The notes beneath the pieces were generated by a model. It made no database searches. It saw only the letters and a program-made list of their open reading frames with translations, and was not told the DNA's origin. Source: Pseudomonas sp. SID14000 (lineage in GTDB: Bacteria; Pseudomonadota; Gammaproteobacteria; Pseudomonadales; Pseudomonadaceae). Taken from it: a stretch of 64,000 nucleotides of DNA. Positions 52,411-60,845 of this stretch are shown here, piece by piece. The position numbers and the translations under genes were made by a program. The DNA lies in assembly GCF_002165135.1 (NCBI RefSeq), contig NZ_NFZQ01000016.1, forward strand, positions 1-64,000, written 5' to 3'. Numbering within the stretch: the stretch's first letter is position 1; every line of letters begins with the position of its first letter.

Positions 52411-55298
52411 CGGCGCACCTCGGCTTTCTCCGTCTTCTCCGCTTTACGGCGCTCCTTCAGCAGCCGCCGCTGTTCATCACTGAAGTCCTGATAGCGCTTC
52501 TGCCACTGCGAAGGCTGGAACACCTTCACCACCTCCACCGCGGTCACCTTGTACTCGGGGCAGTTGGTAGCCCAGTCAGAGTTGTCGGTGGTAATCACGT
52601 TGGCCCCAGACTCGGGGAAGTGGAACGTGGTGTACACCACCCCCGGCGCCACCCGCGTGCTTACTTTGGCGCGCAACACCGTCTGCCCGGCGCGGCTGCC
52701 GATGCCGACCCAGTCGCCATCCTGGATGCCACGGCTTTCGGCGTCGGTCGGGTGGATTTCCAGGCGGTCGGCGTCATGCCAGGCGACGTTGCCGGTGCGC
52801 CGGGTCTGGGCGCCGACGTTGTACTGGCTGAGGATGCGCCCGGTGGTCAGCAGCAGCGGGTAGCGGGTGTTGACCTTCTCGTCGGTGGGCACGTAGCCGG
52901 TGAGCATAAAGCGCCCCTTGCCGCGCACGAACTGGTCGATATGCATGGTCGGCGTGCCATCCGGCGCGGCGTCGTTGCACGGCCACTGCAGGCTGCCGTG
53001 GCGGTCGATCTCGGCATAGCTGACGCGGTGGAATGTGGGCGTCAGGCGGGCGATCTCGTCCATGATCTCGGACGGGTGGCGGTAGTTCATCGGGTAGCCC
53101 AGGGCATTGGCCAGGGCCACGGTCGCCTCCCAGTCGGCCTTGCCGGCCAGCGGTTCCATGACCTTGCGCACCCGCGAAATGCGCCGCTCGGCATTGGTGA
53201 AAGTGCCGTCCTTCTCCAGGAACGAGCTGCCCGGCAGGAACACATGGGCGAACTTGGCCGTTTCGTTGAGGAAGATGTCTTGCACCACCACGCACTCCAT
53301 GGCCAGCAGGGCCGCGGTGACGTGCTGGGTGTTGGGGTCGCTCTGGGCAATGTCTTCGCCCTGGCAGTACAGAGCCTTGAAGCTGCCGTCCAGCGCCGCC
53401 TCGAACATGTTGGGGATGCGCAGGCCTGGGTCCGGCTGCAGGGTCACGCCCCAGGCGCGCTCGAACTCGGCGCGCACAACTTCGTTGGAAATGTGCCGGT
53501 AGCCGGGCAGTTCGTGGGGGAACGACCCCATGTCGCACGAGCCTTGCACGTTGTTCTGCCCGCGCAGCGGGTTCACCCCTACCCCTTCACGGCCGATGTT
53601 GCCGGTGGCCATGGCCAGGTTGGCGATGCCCATCACCGCGGTACTGCCCTGGCTATGCTCGGTCACGCCCAGGCCGTAGTAGATCGCCGCGTTGCCGCCG
53701 GTGGCATACAGGCGGGCGGCGGCGCGGATCTGCTCGGCAGGTACGCCACAGACAGGGCCAAGCACTTCGGGGGCGTTTTCCGCCTGGCTGACGAAGTCGC
53801 GCCAGCGGGCGAAATCCGCGGTTTCGCAACGGGCATCGATGAAACGCTGGGCCAGCAAGCCTTCAGTGACAATCACGTGGGCCAGCGCGTTGAGCATGGC
53901 CACGTTGGTGCCCGGGCGCAGTTGCAGGTGCAACTCGGCGCGGGCGTGCGGCGAGTCGACCAGGTCGATGCGCCGGGGGTCGATCACGATCAGCCGCGCG
54001 CCCTGGCGCAGGCGGCGCTTGAGCTGCGAACCGAATACCGGGTGAGCATCGGTGGGGTTGGCGCCGATCACCAGCACCACGTCGGCCTGCATCACCGAGT
54101 CGAAGCTTTGCGTACCGGCCGACTCACCCAGGGTCTGCTTCAGGCCATAGCCGGTGGGCGAATGGCATACCCGTGCGCAGGTGTCGACGTTGTTGTTGCC
54201 GAACGCCGTGCGCACCAGTTTCTGCACCAGGTAGGCTTCTTCGTTGGTACAGCGGCTGGAAGTGATGCCGCCGATGGAATCGCGACCGTACTTGAGCTGG
54301 ATGCGGCGGAACTCGCTGGCGGCATAGGTCACCGCCTCGTCCCAGCTGACTTCCTGCCACGGATCTTCCAGGCGCTTGCGGATCATCGGCTTGGTGATGC
54401 GGTCCGGGTGGGTGGCGTAGCCCCAGGCGAAGCGGCCCTTGACGCAGGCGTGGCCGTGGTTGGCGCCACCGTTCTTGTCTGGGACCATGCGCACCAGCTG
54501 GTCGCCCTTCATTTCGGCGCGGAACGAGCAGCCCACGCCGCAATAGGCGCAGGTGGTGATGACCGCACGCTCTGGCTGGCCCAGCTGCACCAGGCTCTTT
54601 TCGGTCAGGGTCGCGGTCGGGCAGGCCTGCACGCAGGCACCGCACGACACGCACTCGGAGGCGAGGAAGTTTTCACCGCCCGCCGCCGCCACCCGCGACT
54701 CGAAGCCGCGCCCGGTAATGGTCAGGGCGAAGGTGCCCTGGATGTCCTCGCAGGCGCGCACGCATCGGCTGCAGACGATGCACTTGCTCGGCTCGTAGTC
54801 AAAATACGGGTTGGATACGTCCTTTTTCTCGGTCAGGTGGTTGGCGCCGTCGTAGCCGTAGCGCACCTCGCGCAGGCCCACCTGGCCGGCCACGGTCTGC
54901 AGCTCGCAGTTGCCGTTGGCCGAACAGGTCAGGCAGTCCAGCGGGTGGTCAGAGATGTAAAGCTCCATCACGTTGCGGCGCAGGCCGGCCAGGCGCGGCG
55001 TTTCGGTATGCACCACCATGCCTTCGCTGACCGGGGTGGTGCAGGAGGCCGGGTAGCCGCGCATGCCTTCGATTTCCACCATGCACATGCGACACGAGCC
55101 GAAGGCTTCGAGGCTGTCGGTGGCGCACAGTTTGGGGATGCTGGTCCCGAGCATGGCTGCAGCACGCATCACCGAGGTACCGGCGGGCACAGTGATGGCA
55201 CGGCCATCGATGCTCAGGCTGACCTGTACCTCGCTGTCACGGGCCGGGGTGCCGAGGTCGCTGCTTTTATCAGAAGCGGGGTCGAAGAAATTGATCAC
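52407..55298 (-). CDS. fdsA: NAD-dependent formate dehydrogenase alpha (molybdenum) subunit
   Basis: A 963-residue protein. An N-terminal [2Fe-2S] domain (residues to about 110; C-x11-C-x2-C around FGSCRMCMVE) and further ferredoxin-type cysteine clusters (KCIVCSRCVRACEDI, ECVSCGACVQACPTA) precede the catalytic domain. The [4Fe-4S] cluster of the latter is in CAYCGVGCSF, and the molybdenum-ligand cysteine is in ARVCHSPTG. It carries Mo-bis-MGD and oxidises formate to CO2. The GTG at 55298 has GGAGG at 7 bases and overlaps the fdsB stop by 4 bp. No fdhD/fdsC sulfurtransferase gene is found in this operon. Confidence 0.93.
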   Translation of the reverse strand: MINFFDPASDKSSDLGTPARDSEVQVSLSIDGRAITVPAGTSVMRAAAMLGTSIPKLCATDSLEAFGSCRMCMVEIEGMRGYPASCTTPVSEGMVVHTETPRLAGLRRNVMELYISDHPLDCLTCSANGNCELQTVAGQVGLREVRYGYDGANHLTEKKDVSNPYFDYEPSKCIVCSRCVRACEDIQGTFALTITGRGFESRVAAAGGENFLASECVSCGACVQACPTATLTEKSLVQLGQPERAVITTCAYCGVGCSFRAEMKGDQLVRMVPDKNGGANHGHACVKGRFAWGYATHPDRITKPMIRKRLEDPWQEVSWDEAVTYAASEFRRIQLKYGRDSIGGITSSRCTNEEAYLVQKLVRTAFGNNNVDTCARVCHSPTGYGLKQTLGESAGTQSFDSVMQADVVLVIGANPTDAHPVFGSQLKRRLRQGARLIVIDPRRIDLVDSPHARAELHLQLRPGTNVAMLNALAHVIVTEGLLAQRFIDARCETADFARWRDFVSQAENAPEVLGPVCGVPAEQIRAAARLYATGGNAAIYYGLGVTEHSQGSTAVMGIANLAMATGNIGREGVGVNPLRGQNNVQGSCDMGSFPHELPGYRHISNEVVRAEFERAWGVTLQPDPGLRIPNMFEAALDGSFKALYCQGEDIAQSDPNTQHVTAALLAMECVVVQDIFLNETAKFAHVFLPGSSFLEKDGTFTNAERRISRVRKVMEPLAGKADWEATVALANALGYPMNYRHPSEIMDEIARLTPTFHRVSYAEIDRHGSLQWPCNDAAPDGTPTMHIDQFVRGKGRFMLTGYVPTDEKVNTRYPLLLTTGRILSQYNVGAQTRRTGNVAWHDADRLEIHPTDAESRGIQDGDWVGIGSRAGQTVLRAKVSTRVAPGVVYTTFHFPESGANVITTDNSDWATNCPEYKVTAVEVVKVFQPSQWQKRYQDFSDEQRRLLKERRKAEKTEKAEVRR

Positions 55299-56863
55299 TG
55301 TGCGGCCTCCGTAGGGGTCAGCCCGAAATCGGCGGGGAAGTACTTCAGGGCGCTGGCCACCGGATAAGCGGTCATGCCGCCCATGGCACACAGCGAGCCG
55401 TATTGCATGGTGTCGCACAGGTCACGCAACAACAGGGCCTGGTCATGCCGCTCGGTCATGTCGCTGGTGGCGATCAGCCGGTCGACCACTTCCATGCCCC
55501 GGGTCGAGCCGATGCGGCACGGGGTGCACTTGCCGCAGGACTCTTCGGCACAGAACTGCAAGGCGAAGCGCGCCATGCTGGCCATGTTAAGGGTGTCGTC
55601 GGCCACTACCACACCACCATGGCCGAGCATCGCCCCCATGGCGGCGAAGGCTTCATAGTCCAGCGGCGTGTCGAAGTGGCTGGGCGGTACCCAGGCACCG
55701 AGCGGACCACCAACCTGCGCGGCCTTCAGCGGCCGGCCACTGGCCGTGCCGCCGCCATAGCCTTCCACCAGCTCGCGCAGGGTCAGGCCAAAGGCGCGTT
55801 CCACCAGGCCGCCCTGGCGGATGTTGCCAGCCAGCTGGAACGGCATGGTGCCCAGCGAGCGGCCCATGCCGAAGTCGCGATAGAACGCCGCGCCCTTGGC
55901 CATGATGATGGGTACCGAGGCCAGGGTGAGCACGTTGTGCACCAGTGTCGGCAAGCCGAACAGCCCCTGCAGCGCGGGCAGCGGTGGCTTGGCGCGGACG
56001 ATGCCGCGCTTGCCTTCGATGGATTCGAGCAGCGCGGTTTCTTCGCCGCAGATATAGGCGCCGGCGCCGACCCGCACTTCCAGGTCGAAGGCCTGGCCGC
56101 AGCCGGCCACGTCGCTGCCGAGGTAGCCGGCGTCACGGGCGATGGCGAGGGCCTGGTCGAGCACGCGGATGGCGTCGGGGTATTCCGAGCGCACATAGAT
56201 GTAGCCCTTGTCGGCACCCACGGCGAGGCCGGCAATGATCATGCCTTCGATCAGCAGGAACGGGTCGCCTTCCATCAGCATGCGGTCGGCGAAGGTACCG
56301 GAGTCGCCTTCATCGGCGTTGCACACCACGTACTTCTGCCCTGCCCCGGCGTCACGCACGGTGCGCCATTTGATGCCGGCCGGGAACGCCGCACCGCCGC
56401 GGCCGCGCAAGCCGGAATCGAGCACGGCGGCGACCACCTCGGCACCCTCCAGGGCCACGGCCGCTTCAAGGCCGGCGAAACCGCCATGGGCACGGTAGTC
56501 GTCCAGCGACAATGGGCGGGTGATGCCGGCGCGGGCGAACAGCAGGCGCTGCTGGGTCTTGAGGTAGGGGATGTCCTCGACCGGCCCCAGGGCCAGCGAG
56601 TGGCCGCCGGGTTCACCGGGCTCGCCGGTCAAGGCGTCGAGCAAGGACGGCACGTCTTCCGGGGTGACCGGGCCGAAACCCAGGCGCCCTTGCGCGCTGT
56701 CGCACTCCAGCAGCGGCTCGAGCCAGTACAACCCACGGGAGCTGGTGCGCTGAATGTCCAGCGGCAGCTGGCGGCGCTCGGCCTCACGCTGCAAGGCATC
56801 GGCGACCTGGTCGGCGCCCACGGCACGGGCGACCGAATCGCAGGGTATATACAGCTTCAGCAT
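55295..56863 (-). CDS. fdsB: NAD-dependent formate dehydrogenase beta (NAD/FMN) subunit
   Basis: A 522-residue NuoF-like subunit. The N-terminal part is NuoE-like/thioredoxin-like linked to the flavin domain. The FMN-binding GLRGRGGAAFPAG and NAD-binding ICGEETALLESIEGKRG segments and the [4Fe-4S] ligands ESCGKCTPCRIG are present. It passes electrons from the alpha subunit to NAD. The start overlaps the fdsG end by 7 bp. Confidence 0.93.
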   Translation of the reverse strand: MLKLYIPCDSVARAVGADQVADALQREAERRQLPLDIQRTSSRGLYWLEPLLECDSAQGRLGFGPVTPEDVPSLLDALTGEPGEPGGHSLALGPVEDIPYLKTQQRLLFARAGITRPLSLDDYRAHGGFAGLEAAVALEGAEVVAAVLDSGLRGRGGAAFPAGIKWRTVRDAGAGQKYVVCNADEGDSGTFADRMLMEGDPFLLIEGMIIAGLAVGADKGYIYVRSEYPDAIRVLDQALAIARDAGYLGSDVAGCGQAFDLEVRVGAGAYICGEETALLESIEGKRGIVRAKPPLPALQGLFGLPTLVHNVLTLASVPIIMAKGAAFYRDFGMGRSLGTMPFQLAGNIRQGGLVERAFGLTLRELVEGYGGGTASGRPLKAAQVGGPLGAWVPPSHFDTPLDYEAFAAMGAMLGHGGVVVADDTLNMASMARFALQFCAEESCGKCTPCRIGSTRGMEVVDRLIATSDMTERHDQALLLRDLCDTMQYGSLCAMGGMTAYPVASALKYFPADFGLTPTEAAQ

Positions 56864-57339
56864 GCTGCGTCCTCCCGGCAGGCGTTGACCAGTGCGCGCA
56901 GGCGCTCAGGGGTAAGGCGCGCATGCACCTGGCCATCCAGTTCCAGCGCTGGCGAGCAGGCACAGGCACCCAGGCAGTACACCGGGCGCAGGCTGATGGC
57001 GCCGTCGGCGCTGGTGCCGTGGTCGTCCAGCGCCAGCTGTTCGCGCAGTTGCGCGGCCAGCGCCTCGGCGCCCCGGCTCTGGCACGACTCGGCGCGGCAC
57101 AGGCGCAGGGTGTGGCGCGCCGGTGGCGTGGTGCGGAAATCGTGGTAGAAGCTGATTACCCCGCGCACCTCGGCCAGGCTGAGGTTCAGGGCATGGGCAG
57201 TTTCGGCGACAGCGGCATCGGGGATGTAGCCGATGTCGTGCTGGATGGCATGCAGGATCGGCAAAAGGGCGCCGGGGGTGTCCTTGTCACGGGCCAGAAT
57301 GCGGTGGATCACAGGCAGGTGGAGCGTTTCATCAGGCAT
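56857..57339 (-). CDS. fdsG: NAD-dependent formate dehydrogenase gamma subunit
   Basis: A 160-residue NuoE-like [2Fe-2S] protein. Cysteine ligands appear as LCRAESCQSRG (C-x4-C) and YCLGACACSPA (C-x3-C). It is the entry gene of the operon fdsG-fdsB-fdsA-fdsD. GAGG lies upstream of the ATG at 57339; 460 bp of mostly REP-containing sequence precede it, so the promoter lies right of this point. Confidence 0.92.
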   Translation of the reverse strand: MPDETLHLPVIHRILARDKDTPGALLPILHAIQHDIGYIPDAAVAETAHALNLSLAEVRGVISFYHDFRTTPPARHTLRLCRAESCQSRGAEALAAQLREQLALDDHGTSADGAISLRPVYCLGACACSPALELDGQVHARLTPERLRALVNACREDAAC

Positions 57340-57801
57340 ACAGCGGACCTCGGCATCACGGACCCTGCCTGAATTGTTGTGAGGGCAGGTATCCGGCGTG
57401 TTCTGCTGCGGCGCGCCGGCCACGTCACGGTTGCGTGGTGCCAGCGGCCTCCTTGCCTACGGCCGCACGTCTGCGCGCGCTGGTACGAAGGCATCCTGCA
57501 AGCATGGCACTTGTGGCGTCGAGGGGTTGTGTGCGAACGACCAGGCGCATCCTGAAACCGACGCGGGCTGTTTCTGGCCTTACTCTGCTGCGCTGTCGCT
57601 GAGAACTGAATTCGCAAGCGGCCCGCGTAACCTGTGGGAGCGGCTTTAGCCGCGAAGAATCCAACGCGGTGCATGGCACCGGCTACGCCGGTGTTCGCGG
57701 CTAAAGCCGCTCCCACAGGGTCCCTGCCAATTCAATGAGTTATGTGCAGCCCCATGAATGCATGGTATGCGCAAGGCTTCAAGGCTGCACGGCTTTGTCG
57801 A
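57340..57801. other. gap upstream of fdsG
   Basis: About 460 bp containing the fds promoter region (unlocated) and the composite REP repeat at 57607-57719. Minus-strand frames here are repeat-derived and are not called as genes. Confidence 0.7.
57607..57719. repeat. composite REP repeat, left copy (inverted pair with 58748-58860)
   Basis: A palindromic REP pair (57631-57719) with a gap containing a tagccggtg hairpin, plus an outward tail (57607-57630, aactgaattcgcaagcgg). The reverse complement, including the tail, is found at 58748-58860 with few differences. Together they bracket one gene. Confidence 0.8.
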
Positions 57802-58377
57802 TCAGTGCTTGCCTTCCACTGCCTTGGCCGTCTCGATCAGCTTGTCGAACTTGCGGTTCAGCTGGGTAAAGCGCTCATCACTCTTGGCCCGCGCCTTGAT
57901 GTTCTGGTCCGAGCTGGCCTTGTCGGCAATGGTCACCACCGTCCAGTCCCAGTCCTTGGACACCCAGTACACCAGCTCACCGTCTGCGGAAAACGCCTCG
58001 AGCCGTCCACCGCTATTCGGCACAGGCTTGGCCTGCCTGGTCATCGGCAACAGTTGCTGGACCCGCGCCTCGTCGGTGCTGGCCAGCCGCACCTCCACCT
58101 GGCGAAGCTGGTCGGCTTCGTTGAACGACGCCTTCACTTGCGTGATGGCAATACCGCCCAGGTTGTAATTGCCCTTTGGGTTGCGCCCCTGAAAGAACTC
58201 GGTGGGCACTTGGTAGTGATAGCCGGTGAAATGCTCAACCTCGCCGAACTGCTGCTGCAGAATGGCCATAGCCTGGGGCTTGGGCATGCCCAGGGTGAAC
58301 TGGCCGACTTCCAGCGCCGACCAGGCTTGCAGGGGGAAAAGCGTGCAGGCGAATACCAGCGGTAGGGTCCGTTTCAT
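57802..58377 (-). CDS. exported hypothetical protein
   Basis: A 191-residue protein with a signal peptide (MKRTLPLVFACTLFPLQAWS, cleavage after Ala-Trp-Ser). The mature part has no cysteines and resembles small periplasmic folds with a GLGMPKPQAMAIL-type start like BLIP/SmpA repeats (VGQFTLGMPKPQAMAILQQQFG), but the family is not certain. It lies within a repeat-bounded segment between the fds operon and the pseudogene, with its own direction opposite to the pseudogene. Confidence 0.7.
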   Translation of the reverse strand: MKRTLPLVFACTLFPLQAWSALEVGQFTLGMPKPQAMAILQQQFGEVEHFTGYHYQVPTEFFQGRNPKGNYNLGGIAITQVKASFNEADQLRQVEVRLASTDEARVQQLLPMTRQAKPVPNSGGRLEAFSADGELVYWVSKDWDWTVVTIADKASSDQNIKARAKSDERFTQLNRKFDKLIETAKAVEGKH

Positions 58378-58747
58378 CGGTCATCTTCCTTGAAATTAGC
58401 CTTGCAACCTAACCCCTACATGCCAATCAGACAATACTGGCAGGGTGCCAAGCCCACCCTGGCAGTGCCAGGGGGCCAACATCGCCGCCCATGGCTATCG
58501 GTTCTTGCGCATACCCATGTGGGCGTCATCCATCAGCGCCTTGGCCATGTCGCAGAGAAAGTGCGAAGCTCAGACCAGCACCGGGGCCTGCAAGACCGGG
58601 GAAGATCGAGAAAACCCCGGCTGACCCGAAGGTCACCCGTATGCAGCCACCATTAAGCACAACCATTGGCACAGACCAACGGCTTGATGATGAGCACGCT
58701 TTCGATACTTCCCCAGGCTTGCAAAGACTCATTGCGTTAGCAGGAAA
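58378..58747. other. gap inside the repeat-bounded segment
   Basis: About 370 bp upstream of the exported protein gene, holding its promoter. I see no convincing gene, repeat or RNA; a short minus-strand stretch around 58500-58580 could be decayed coding sequence. Confidence 0.5.
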
Positions 58748-58860
58748 CCTGTGGAAGCGGGTTTACCCGCGAACACCGGCCTAGCCGGTGCCATGCACCG
58801 CGTTGGATTCTTCGCGGCTAAAGCCTCACAGGGTACGCGGACCGCTTGCGATTCAGTTTT
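58748..58860. repeat. composite REP repeat, right copy
   Basis: Inverse of 57607-57719, including the same hairpin spacer and the outward tail (gcttgcgattcagtt). One end has lost three bases of the REP core (aagcctcacagg for aagccgctcccacagg). Its right end is the boundary of the truncated nucleotidyltransferase gene. Confidence 0.8.
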
Positions 58861-59234
58861 CTACCTATTTCGACGCCGACTTGTCCTGGGAGGCAGAGGA
58901 CCGTGTCATCGCCCGGGTTAATCAGGCGTGCTCGCACCTGGGTGTCAACGTGGAAGTGCGCAATCAGGCCCGCATTCACATAGGGTACGAAGCGAAGTTC
59001 GGCGGCACCTATTCACCATTGAACAAGGTCACGGATGGCATCGACCGGTATCTGATCCGGTCGACCTGCCTGGGGGGCGATGTGGGCACTGGCGAGCTTT
59101 ACAGCACGCATGGCCTGGACGACCTGCAGAACGACCTGCTCAGGATGAACGAGCTGAACCCTCGGCCAGGCTTGTTCAGGGAGAAAGCTGCCAGCTACCA
59201 GGCACGTTGGCCGTGGCTTGCCTTGGTTGAGTGA
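58855..59234 (+). pseudogene. nucleotidyltransferase family protein, N-terminus lost at a repeat
   Basis: About 125 codons resemble the C-terminal part of the NTP_transf_6-type nucleotidyltransferase family: YFDADLSWEAEDRVIARV, then ACSHLGVNVEVRNQARIH and a C-terminal WPWLALVE. The normal N-terminal half with its catalytic aspartates is missing; the open frame begins inside the composite repeat, and the first residues encoded by it are repeat sequence. No ribosome site precedes it. The sequence at the junction (ttcagttttc, then coding) suggests that repeat insertion or recombination cut the gene. Confidence 0.75.
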
Positions 59235-59542
59235 ACGTGCGCATAGGACCCCATCGCGCAACTGCGCAGTGCTGCAATCGAGGCGTACCGCCAACAGCAG
59301 AGGGGGCGCTGCCCCCCCGTGGCCGCTGTGCTGGCAGTAGAAGACTATCTGGACGACGCAGTGGAGAATCAGCCAGCAGCAATAGCGCAACGAACGGCCA
59401 AGGCGATTCAGAACGAGCGATCAGTTCCAAAGGCTGCTTTCGACCTATAGCAGAAGCCCACCAGAAGCTACAATCCATGCCCAAACCACCAGCAACTGCC
59501 TGCCCCAATCAATCGCAGGCTCATGAAAAGGAAGTCACGCAA
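59235..59542. other. gap before the chorismate mutase gene
   Basis: About 308 bp with no supported gene; the plus-strand open frame through it runs into the mutase but has no internal signals. Nothing repeated was recognised. Confidence 0.5.
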
Positions 59543-59851
59543 ATGGATGCTCGTTGCGCCTCTCTGGACGAAGTCCGCCAAGGGATCGATGAAATTGACC
59601 GAAGCCTCGTTTCTCTGCTCGCCAAACGCGGAAGGCTCGTGACGCAAGCGGCAGGCTTCAAGAAAACCACCGATGATGTACGTGCGCCTGCACGGGTCGA
59701 GCAAGTGATCAGGAAGGTTCGTGAAATGGCTGACGAAACCGGTGCATCGGCTGAGGTCGTGGAACAGGTCTACCGGGCGATGATCTCTGCCTTCATCGCT
59801 GAAGAACTGGCCACCCATGCGAAGCTGGCCAACGATCCTTCAGCATCTTGA
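59543..59851 (+). CDS. chorismate mutase, type II (AroQ/PchB-like)
   Basis: A 102-residue all-helical protein. It starts with LDEVRQGIDEIDRSLVSLLAKRGRLV (the helix with catalytic Arg) and contains APARVEQVIRKVREMADETG and a closing YRAMISAFIAEELA helix, as in PchB and AroQ domains. It converts chorismate to prephenate, or acts as a related isochorismate-pyruvate lyase. The ATG at 59543 has AAGGAAG upstream; an in-frame ATG at 59477 would add 22 poorly ordered residues. It stands alone next to the LysE exporter; its partner pathway is not evident. Confidence 0.85.
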   Translation: MDARCASLDEVRQGIDEIDRSLVSLLAKRGRLVTQAAGFKKTTDDVRAPARVEQVIRKVREMADETGASAEVVEQVYRAMISAFIAEELATHAKLANDPSAS

Positions 59852-59862
59852 TATGACTACGT

Positions 59863-59881
59863 GGGGCTCATCCGCAGCCCC
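59863..59881. terminator. possible hairpin between convergent genes
   Basis: ggggct / agcccc stem around seven bases, between the mutase stop and the LysE stop. No T-run, so weak. Confidence 0.35.
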
Positions 59882-59898
59882 GCCGCCGTCTCCCACCA

Positions 59899-60516
59899 CT
59901 ATCTCTGGCTCAACGCCGCAATCGAAACGCCAGACGCGACGAAGGTGAGGCCTGCGCCCATGTTCAGCCCATTCACCAGCCGTGGCCGCTGGTACAGGTA
60001 GCGAGACAGCACCGTGGCAAAAACGCCCATCAGGGCAAACCCCAAGGCTGTGAGTACAGCGAACCACACTCCGTAAACCATCATCTGCACGCTAACCGAC
60101 CCGCGTACCGGATCGACGAACTGGGGAATGAATGCCAACACAAAGAAGCCTGGCTTCGGATTGAGCGCAGCCGAAAGCAGACCGGTCAGAAAAATGCTGG
60201 GTAACGATTGCCTGGACGCCGGCTGGAAGCTTATCAGGCTGCGAGCGCGCAAGACCTTGATCCCGAGCCACAGCAGATAGCCGGCACCCATGAGTTTGAT
60301 CACCCAGAATGCGAGCACCGAGGTTTGCATTAGTAGGGTCAACCCTAACGATGCGGCTGCAACGTGAAATAGAATGCCTGCGCCTGAAGCCATGCCAGAT
60401 ACGGCCGCTGCGACTTTTCCCTGGCTGAGACCACGACCAATGGCCAACAGGTTGTCAGGGCCCGGCGCCAGAACCAACAGCACGCAGGCGGCGGTATAGG
60501 CGAACCACACATTCAT
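59899..60516 (-). CDS. LysE family amino-acid exporter
   Basis: A 205-residue membrane protein with six helices. The LysE/RhtB signature at the start (VLLVLAPGPDNLLAIGRGLSQG) is present and the loop with SLPSIFLTGLLSAALNPKP is typical. It exports amino acids or similar molecules. The start at 60516 removes 44 unlikely residues; AGGAGAG lies about 12 bases upstream. Stands alone; 329 bp of upstream sequence hold its promoter. Confidence 0.9.
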   Translation of the reverse strand: MNVWFAYTAACVLLVLAPGPDNLLAIGRGLSQGKVAAAVSGMASGAGILFHVAAASLGLTLLMQTSVLAFWVIKLMGAGYLLWLGIKVLRARSLISFQPASRQSLPSIFLTGLLSAALNPKPGFFVLAFIPQFVDPVRGSVSVQMMVYGVWFAVLTALGFALMGVFATVLSRYLYQRPRLVNGLNMGAGLTFVASGVSIAALSQR

Positions 60517-60845
60517 GGGAAACACGGCTCTCTCCTTAAGCCTGATGAAGCACCCATCCTGACGGTGGGATGTGCCAATAGCAAGGCGGCAGCTCAAGGA
60601 TTGTTGCCTCTGATGAGCGTGGCCCTGCTTAGTCGCCCGAGTCAGCAATGAGCGTGATCTCCGCTATGGGTCGAATGCGGTCATCCGTGACCGGCTGCCA
60701 TCGCCCCATTGCAATCCTTCGCGGATGATTATTATCGGCCAGAAGCATTCAGCCGACGCGGTTCTGGTTTCTCCCGATAGGCTGAGAGAGCAACCCCACA
60801 ATACTGAGGCATTGCCGGAGCATTGTAGGGTTGGTATGACCGCCC
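60517..60845. other. gap between LysE-type exporter and GMC oxidoreductase genes
   Basis: About 330 bp. It holds the lysE-type promoter on the right side of 60516 and the 3' end of the GMC gene's transcript. No repeats, terminator or gene recognised. Confidence 0.5.

Noticed and set aside
52620..55367. A 915-codon open frame antisense to fdsA
   Set aside because: It is a high-GC shadow of the real gene: no family features, codon pattern opposite to that expected, and fdsA has complete motifs and ribosome site.
57425..57679. Minus-strand 84-codon frame upstream of fdsG
   Set aside because: It is largely composed of repeat-associated sequence, begins in a REP element and has no ribosome site.
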